A stretch of DNA of 11,861 nucleotides, taken from NCBI GenBank assembly GCA_016212745.1, contig JACRDX010000015.1, forward strand, positions 1-11,861, written 5' to 3'. The DNA is from Candidatus Falkowiibacteriota bacterium (GTDB taxonomy: Bacteria; Patescibacteriota; Patescibacteriia; UBA11705; JACRDX01). Of the stretch, positions 9,401 through 11,861 are shown in pieces (position 1 is the first letter of the stretch; each line of letters opens with the position of its first letter). The position numbers and the translations under genes are program-made. The notes under the pieces are model-generated. The model was given only the letters and a program-made list of their open reading frames with translations. It did no database searches and had not been told where the DNA came from.

Positions 9401-11475
9401 TTGGCATCAGATATTGCGTTATTTCCAGTGCCTTCAAGATACACGGTCGCGTTGGAAATCGCAGTAGTACAATTACTTTGCTTCACATATCCAGAAACAC
9501 TTCGCGAACCGCTTGAGGTTGAAACATTAATATGATATGGGCTGCTTTGCGCGTTAGCAATCGTTGTTGCACTTGGATTTTGACACGCAACATTAGTCGC
9601 GTTCATTGAATCTGTCGCGTAAATATAATAATCTATTCCAGCTGATGTCACAGCAGACGCAGGAATGGTAAAAACAACATCTGTCATCATTTGTCCGTTC
9701 ACACAAGTAGGGGATTCTGGCCAATTTGCTACATTTGATGCCTTATAACAAAGCTTTGTTGTTAAACTGGCAAAAGGCTCTTGTGTATCATTAATTTTAG
9801 CTGGCATTTTTAATTCAGTAAATGCCGTAGAATTAACAATCGGCATGTGTATTATTGTTGGAGCAGTATTAACACCGCCACCACCAGGAGTTTCGGCCGT
9901 AGATGCAAAATTCTGCGGGTCAGCAGTTGTCCTAAGCACAAAATCCCAACTATTTATATCACTATCATAACCATTGCCTCCGGTAATGTCTGCGCCGCCA
10001 GATTCCATTGTCGCGGCAGTAGAAGAAAACATTGCTTTTCTTTCGGCGCTTTTATGCGCAGAAACAGTACCGGTGAATGGAGAACCCTCATAAACTGTCG
10101 CAGCAGCGCCAAGTCCAACCATATCTACTACCGCATTAGTTGCACTTAACAGAAAAATTGTATCTCCTGCTGCCAAATCCACGCCAGTAAATGTTGCGTC
10201 AGCTGCCATAGCTGCGCCATTAACATTTAAATGATAATTATTGGCATTATTTGCCAGAAGATAATATTTTCCCGGTGTCAAACTGACGTTTCCTAGGGTT
10301 GCTAATGTTGTATAAGTACCACCAACAAATGCTTTTACTGTCCAGTTATTCACATTGATTGTGTTCTTTGAATACAACTCAATAAATTCATCCGTTGTAT
10401 TTGCGCCAGCCAGTTTAACTTCTGAAATCACCACAGATGGCATGTCTAACATTGGATATGCATTATAATTGCTGGAAAATGGCATTGAGTCCGCTTCATC
10501 CTTTGGCGCTTGACTTGGGTCTGTTGTGATTTGAAGCCAATCTTCTGATGACTTAGAGATTCTTGTATTATCATACGCAGTTAAAACAACGTTTTTATGG
10601 TCCGCAGCATCAACCGCCGCTGAAAATATTGCTTCTGTGTCAGTGGCTTTTGTATGTAATGTATATTTTGGACCGCAAGAACCAGGATTAGCATTTTCAT
10701 CACAATTGGTAGATGCAGATGCCATGTTTTTATCAAAAACAACTTTTAACTGCTTATAGTTTAAATAAGTAAGCTTGGAAATATGGGGCGGCTGTTTCCA
10801 TCCTCCTGTATTATCGCCCATACTTGTCAAAGCTCCGGTAGAAAACGCGGTAATTGACGGGGAAGTGCCAGATGTCACAACTGTTCCACCAACACCAGTT
10901 AAAAATGTCAATCTGAAAGATTTGCCAGATGGCGGCTGCGTTGCCATTCTCATGTGAACAAAATAGTTATAACCAGTCGCATAACTTGTTGGCAACGCCT
11001 GATTTGCTATGTCCAATGTTGTATCATACGTGCCATTTCCATTATCAGTCCATGTCGGCTGATTTTCCCATGCGACAACGCTATCAATGCTACCACCAGG
11101 TTCAAAACCACCATTGCTATTAGTATCTTTGTAAACACATAAACCCTGACTGTCATTTGCGCCGCCAGCGCCAGCAGCATTAAACGCCGCGAGCATTGTG
11201 GCTGGTGTCGCGCCGGAAGTTCCAATGTCTTCAAACCTTACTTTAATGCTTTGCAGTTGTTCGCTTGCGCTCGCAGTAATTTTAAAACCAGCGACTACTT
11301 GCATCATTCCGCCAGACATCATCCACGCAGTTGGAATTCTATTGTCAGTCACAACGGTCACTGCCGCGTTAGCTGGAAATAGGGGGGTGAATATTCCCGC
11401 AATTCCAATTGTCCACGCGATTGTTGCCATTACAACAAAAACATTGAATGGCTTGTTTTTTGCAATCATTCTCAT
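3007..11475 (-). CDS. Giant secreted multi-domain surface protein (2822 aa)
   Basis: An unbroken 2822-residue frame. Residues 1 to about 37 are a signal peptide (basic N-terminus, hydrophobic core, FPANA cleavage region). After it come, in order: a beta-rich N-terminal region (38-225); an Ig-like module (about 230-343); a lamin-tail domain (346-524); a carboxypeptidase-regulatory-like module (657-712); SbsA/Big_5-type Ig-like modules (about 755-890 and 951-1281); Met/Gly/Pro-rich stretches; beta-sandwich modules (about 1346-1730); a series of carboxypeptidase-regulatory-like modules (1736-1872 and 1910-2330), the first with an inserted domain; a ZU5-like region (2357-2501); a fibronectin-III-like module (2524-2607); and a basic C-terminal repeat (2660-2822). 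Cysteines often occur in close pairs (258/267, 576/591, 792/795, 1194/1199), suggesting disulfides outside the cell. There is no catalytic motif, LPXTG motif or C-terminal membrane anchor. The likely role is adhesion, surface layer or host contact, an inference from architecture. ATG 11469 is an alternative start with AGAG 7 nt upstream. The gene probably shares a transcript with the small membrane protein 40 bp upstream. Confidence 0.93.
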   Translation of the reverse strand: MRMIAKNKPFNVFVVMATIAWTIGIAGIFTPLFPANAAVTVVTDNRIPTAWMMSGGMMQVVAGFKITASASEQLQSIKVRFEDIGTSGATPATMLAAFNAAGAGGANDSQGLCVYKDTNSNGGFEPGGSIDSVVAWENQPTWTDNGNGTYDTTLDIANQALPTSYATGYNYFVHMRMATQPPSGKSFRLTFLTGVGGTVVTSGTSPSITAFSTGALTSMGDNTGGWKQPPHISKLTYLNYKQLKVVFDKNMASASTNCDENANPGSCGPKYTLHTKATDTEAIFSAAVDAADHKNVVLTAYDNTRISKSSEDWLQITTDPSQAPKDEADSMPFSSNYNAYPMLDMPSVVISEVKLAGANTTDEFIELYSKNTINVNNWTVKAFVGGTYTTLATLGNVSLTPGKYYLLANNANNYHLNVNGAAMAADATFTGVDLAAGDTIFLLSATNAVVDMVGLGAAATVYEGSPFTGTVSAHKSAERKAMFSSTAATMESGGADITGGNGYDSDINSWDFVLRTTADPQNFASTAETPGGGGVNTAPTIIHMPIVNSTAFTELKMPAKINDTQEPFASLTTKLCYKASNVANWPESPTCVNGQMMTDVVFTIPASAVTSAGIDYYIYATDSMNATNVACQNPSATTIANAQSSPYHINVSTSSGSRSVSGYVKQSNCTTAISNATVYLEGTGNNAISDANGLFTINNVPDGIFNLKATSGGYLDGQIWGVSVNSNNPVSSGWTFCLQAGSAGLGGDLDSPGVMYTAPMEGMMGAPADIVIDKMPIVIGLDKAIDSTTAVCTNCNAANANIKLKKMSGGSMTNLTGYSIGVDTGSGVTLEGITRSFGGTATYPVIVIEQVTLLENGTQYVVELTPAVKDSAGNAISGNRIGGGHEFMFTVGATDMKDFGGGAGYVFTEGESNYMTGGSTFWNSMKNDAGYMDMSANYNAATGNWAGGAYNPPYILGSIPAPGAWNIPLNGDIVFSFSEAMDSNSVNRGTFELYSVANNVETNVTSTLINSATLSSDKEQVTMDVAAGGLTANTQYRLKVKNGVRSSSGITLGPPASPDLTFFVSDFNTGSGNDSAAPTITGSWPDNAATNVSNLGFIDIGMNEVVTTVNSSTVNLMSGATEVPSTVEFDPMAKSIRVYPTVGLMAGATYTVQLIGGSTGINDLAGNDFVTTTRTFTMSTTVDTTKPRVEFSNCDDYSCAITFSKAMNAAKATDTNRWTSSVVNPANYTIQHGAAGTTAYTIPNAASFTWDNKVNTLKISGLAINGQYNIVVAGVVDLSSNPIDTDHDTASGNILSSANTQGFVGPGGGGMMGAPMAGGAAMTGPTGFGSFTAMDKGMGMAAGVFPLNSMAGATTTYIIDYPIAPSGSTTNRLDNGATIKITLPQGFDVSSVIPDPYNPNKTDLNMMGPSTVTLKTSGVTDDGSSAATKGGAANDGVTVSGQTVTLHLSVLDGGVASYTGDPDFLHLEIKGIINSKIPKDFNSEGYSIDMKSYTAANKLVESKTSMPFFIAASGTNNITVNITAESGNGTFSLMMGSPMSGPQDATVTMTNGTGAQTWSNLPNGCYNLFTEPTITLGANKYNGQMNPEPLCLPGSGVNWNAATSTLTKALTFVKYGAGNSTTLTVKVTGTFSATGEDVDIFAGGPSGYNVETKTLTGAVTNNETTVYLPANGSYMIGMGPAMPKGPKMGPPPMPDWMPPMSVNIEVSGIGGTPVIKRMDTGAAITELSFTINSANKQIIGRVVSSQTTLSANYTANATTLSLTSAAGFLANDAIVLYDGTNTASGKISSISGTTVTLLTGISQGFSTGAKVYNVMANAEVFANQPMGFGGAGSHTQSKADGSFVLKVAMNGVYDLGVFKPGYGESPSRTVSVANNNAGTVDNNSTADISANNALVTTAAPLIIRIGRPDYTISGKISDISGNALQYAHVQAKEATTYQMVHSGTDTDGNYVLGVSAGTWVITADMPPGTNTCGTFTKTVPVSTESKFAQNIQPTSITCYTISGTVTFGGTAQANIPIGVETWDVSNDRPSGGYHRNEMTDISGLYSIKVGAGTYRVSTWTPEYGEIGQNVTVTSANVTSDISYDASQLKTLTLSFTGGTSSMRGFVEAKGTTGTSRRGMPIVDLSVTKTMSLPSGTYKVMVFVDGLGDFSPSSNVTLTSDQTVTINLSGQILYTVSGTILDASDNVIANAGVIVTSTTTGLTERATTDANGNYSLSVKADTYKIKAEQQDYDTPAKAEITVSANLDYDFDANLTGEGVAVNNPLQAKTAEISGTIYKSDGTTPEDNGIVFASTSDGKYVKTSIQKDGTYILPVSDGTWTVKADASLHAATTMSSTVVVAGADQAGKNVTLTADATDIKKADTITITPSVGGSIDDSDNTGIEMNFGAGVLGRDSNPGSVILEEVDAATTDSFTMVGNLVDITAKDSENGDINDLGGDGAEIVFHYTDAEMTAAGVTTESAMKLVYYDETIGAPVPFDHQVIDTATNTITGYLTHFTPVGIGNPPITISAPPVSPGGSGALIDSSAPIVSNVVVSAKATEATITWTTNETSWSWLNSGMTTNYGKEAKTEKFVSSHSVTITGLSADTTYHYQIKTKDSASNIGTDIDRTFVTLTTAEATKKAAEEAAVKKTITVTTPATTVVVIVIANAKPSLPTTATRDLAKEAAAIAEYKKITKKNPAKSTEWLIVTFLTYGGSDVTKALTAKDRSGLLADFKDIYGKLPVTDADWQNLAKMAQNVTPTKVAKKELQANKDFKKIFKRAVKFTNATEEKFVHMVTYRLRVTERDLNKEKVGLAKYRKVYKAVPKTSKDWAVVRALSYLDIK
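3655..3906 (-). other. Fibronectin type III-like module in the giant protein
   Basis: Residues about 2524-2607 have the Fn3 pattern: SAPIVSNVVVSA at the start, ATITWTTNE in strand B, and ITGLSADTTYHYQIKTKDS, the usual 'GL-x-x-x-T-x-Y' signature. It is followed by an Ala/Lys/Thr/Val-rich linker (about 2608-2655) leading to the C-terminal repeats. Such modules generally act as spacers or binding surfaces. Confidence 0.75.
3973..4407 (-). other. ZU5-like region in the giant protein
   Basis: Residues about 2357-2501 contain a pattern seen in bacterial ZU5-associated surface modules: a glycine-rich start, then MKLVYYDETIG, VIDTATNTITGYLTHFTPVG near the end. The expected Trp before the Pro of the 'YYDE...W-x-P' segment is absent (GAPVPF here). 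The assignment is from memory of the pattern only and remains tentative. Confidence 0.4.
4486..5748 (-). repeat. Series of carboxypeptidase-regulatory-like modules in the giant protein
   Basis: Residues about 1910-2330 include at least four modules that begin [YAE]-[TE]-[IV]-S-G and continue to a 'T-D-x-x-G-x-Y-x-[LI]-x-V-x-x-G/D-T-[WY]' turn. They start near 1910 (YTISGKISD), 1997 (YTISGTVTF), 2172 (YTVSGTILD) and 2266 (AEISGTIYK). A differing beta region of about 80 residues lies between the second and third. This is the transthyretin-like fold of CarboxypepD_reg domains, used as structural spacers in surface proteins. A further copy is at residues 657-712 and an interrupted one at 1736-1872. 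Confidence 0.8.
6037..6237 (-). other. 67-aa domain inserted in a carboxypeptidase-regulatory-like module
   Basis: Residues 1747-1813, from TTLSANYTANATTLSL to GAKVYN, interrupt a regulatory-like module. The flanks (QIIGRVVSSQ before, VMANAEVFANQ after) would join into the normal start of such a module, and its usual 'K-A-D-G-S-F-V-L-K-V' turn follows further on. The insert is Thr/Ser/Ala-rich and predicted beta; its wording resembles short modules found in phage tail and other secreted proteins. Confidence 0.6.
6376..6453 (-). other. Met/Pro/Gly-rich linker in the giant protein
   Basis: Residues 1675-1700 contain seven Met among 26 residues in an M-x(1-3)-P context (for example PKMGPPPMPDWMPPM). 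It separates two beta-sandwich modules. Met-rich M-x-x-M patterns occur in extracytoplasmic copper-binding proteins, but no such role can be shown here. Confidence 0.6.
7441..7560 (-). other. Gly/Met/Ala-rich linker in the giant protein
   Basis: Residues 1306-1345 begin PGGGGMMGAPMAGGAAMTGP and continue with a KGMGMAAG segment. The MMGAP core also occurs near residue 762 (EGMMGAPAD). The region lies between the Big_5-type Ig-like block and the next beta-sandwich module and is probably flexible. Confidence 0.6.
7633..8625 (-). repeat. Three SbsA/Big_5-type Ig-like modules in the giant protein
   Basis: Residues about 951-1065, 1076-1176 and 1186-1281 follow the bacterial Ig-like (SbsA) pattern: 'P-x-I-x-x-x-x-P-x-x-[GA]-A-x-N-[IV]' at the start, a central 'F-S-[EK]-A-M' or equivalent (FSFSEAMD, DIGMNEVV, ITFSKAMN), then 'L-x-x-x-T-x-Y-x-[LV]-x-[LV]' and a D/N-x-x-G-N segment. 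A related module is probable at about 755-890. Such repeats are typical of S-layer and adhesin stalks. Confidence 0.8.
9340..9507 (-). other. N-terminal carboxypeptidase-regulatory-like module in the giant protein
   Basis: Residues about 657-712 begin RSVSGYVKQS, followed by ISNATVYLEG and SDANGLFTINNVPDG, the classic pattern of this fold. It lies far from the later series of the same modules, separated by the Ig-like blocks. Confidence 0.75.
9904..10440 (-). other. Lamin-tail domain (LTD) in the giant protein
   Basis: Residues 346-524 match the bacterial LTD pattern: VVISEVKLAGANTTDEFIEL, then an NNWTVKAF strand, GKYYLLA, and the closing ERK...SWDFVLRTTADPQN. LTDs are Ig-fold modules found in secreted bacterial proteins, often with nucleases or adhesive domains. 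No nuclease motif is seen here. Confidence 0.88.
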
Positions 11476-11515
11476 ACTCTGAAAATTAATTTTTTGTAAA
11501 AAATATTTAAATTCA

Positions 11516-11815
11516 TTATTTTTTTTGTTCTAATACTTGATTCACTCTCGCATTAAGCAAAAAAACCTGACTATAAATACGATTGAGCATCATTGAACTA
11601 TTGTCTTGGAAAGCAGCAAAGCTAGCTTGTAGCTTGTTAGTGCGTTCAATAGTTAAAATAAAAAATATGGACTGAACAATGATGATAATAATCAAGCTAC
11701 AAAATATTGCTGATTTTGTGCCTCTCAAAAAAAGCGATTTGAAAAAAAGAAACATTCGCCGCAAACTCAAATAAAATTTTGCGACATAAAGCCAAAATGT
11801 GCGACCATTAAACAT
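11516..11815 (-). CDS. Small single-pass membrane protein of unknown function
   Basis: A 99-residue protein I do not recognise. Residues 1 to about 35 are basic and aromatic (RRMFLFFKSLFLRGTK) and should stay in the cytoplasm. About 36-55 form one strongly hydrophobic helix (AIFCSLIIIIIVQSIFFILT). The remaining roughly 44 residues look helical, without a clear leucine zipper, and would face outside. The layout recalls FtsL/FtsB-type bitopic proteins, but no family signature supports that. Part of the external helix (NKLQAS) is encoded by the AGCTTGT heptamer repeat. ATG 11815 is preferred because it lies 10 nt after a TATAAT box; ATG 11755 is an alternative. The giant surface gene starts 40 bp after its stop in the same direction, so the two are probably co-transcribed, and this protein might assist its export or anchoring (inference). 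Confidence 0.65.
   Translation of the reverse strand: MFNGRTFWLYVAKFYLSLRRMFLFFKSLFLRGTKSAIFCSLIIIIIVQSIFFILTIERTNKLQASFAAFQDNSSMMLNRIYSQVFLLNARVNQVLEQKK
11623..11640. repeat. AGCTTGT heptamer repeat, third copy of TAGCTTGTAG
   Basis: TAGCTTGTAG at 11623-11632 runs directly into TAGCTTGTTAG (11630-11640), giving two adjacent AGCTTGT heptamers inside the small membrane-protein gene. The same 10-mer occurs twice at 102-126. Confidence 0.5.
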
Positions 11816-11825
11816 AGTTTAATTT

Positions 11826-11834
11826 ATTATAACA
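11826..11834 (-). promoter_or_regulatory. Extended -10 promoter of the membrane-protein/giant-gene unit
   Basis: On the minus strand TGTTATAAT (11834-11826) gives a perfect TATAAT with a TGn extension. No good -35 box lies at 16-18 nt; TTGATA at 11850-11845 is only 13 nt away, which is too short. The -10 box ends 10 nt before ATG 11815, predicting a leader of only about 3-4 nt. Confidence 0.5.
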
Positions 11835-11861
11835 CCAATCTTGTTATCAATAATCATAAAC

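Noticed and set aside
3007..11475. Recoded UGA (Gly), as in some Patescibacteria
   Set aside because: No in-frame TGA is found in any of the genes and Gly uses ordinary codons, so standard bacterial translation is enough.
11476..11515. A separate promoter for the giant gene
   Set aside because: TTTACA followed by TATGAG at 18 nt would put the transcript start inside the coding region, and TAATTT before the ATG matches only 3/6 with no -35 box. Co-transcription with the upstream gene is simpler.

Overview
The window reads as a chromosomal segment of an uncultivated bacterium, most likely from the Candidate Phyla Radiation (Patescibacteria, Parcubacteria-like). This is inferred from the low-to-moderate GC content, the compact layout, the absence of clear Shine-Dalgarno sites, and a giant secreted multi-domain protein (lamin-tail, SbsA-type Ig-like, carboxypeptidase-regulatory-like and fibronectin-III-like modules) of a kind common in those genomes. 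There is no rRNA, tRNA, CRISPR array or mobile-element gene to confirm the taxonomy. All five genes stop with TAA and have no in-frame TGA, so the standard bacterial code fits.

Layout. Positions 2-145 (+) hold the C-terminal end of a gene cut by the window edge, possibly a Nudix hydrolase. It is followed by gltX (166-1692, +), a complete glutamyl-tRNA synthetase. Convergent with gltX, only 11 bp away, is a secreted EnvC-like M23 peptidase with a long coiled coil (1704-2918, -). Upstream of it comes an intrinsic terminator (about 2951-2993, -), which ends the dominant feature of the window: a 2822-residue secreted surface protein (3007-11475, -) that fills 71% of the sequence. Forty bases further upstream is a 99-residue single-pass membrane protein (11516-11815, -), probably in the same operon as the giant gene.

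How the parts fit. The giant protein and the small membrane protein look like one transcription unit, starting at a promoter at the right edge and ending at the terminator at 2951-2993. The M23 gene has its own promoter, whose -35 box lies in or beside the terminator T-tract. Two of the secreted products are therefore neighbours but separately transcribed; one builds or decorates the surface and the other remodels peptidoglycan. The giant protein has no LPXTG motif and no C-terminal membrane anchor. It ends instead in a lysine-rich repeat of about 42 residues (four copies) that could be an anchoring or partner-binding module.

The items most worth following are this C-terminal repeat, a 67-residue domain inserted into one carboxypeptidase-regulatory-like module, scattered Met/Gly/Pro-rich linkers, and a recurrent arrangement in which a good -10 box sits 7-10 nt before the start codon, implying leaderless or nearly leaderless mRNAs.
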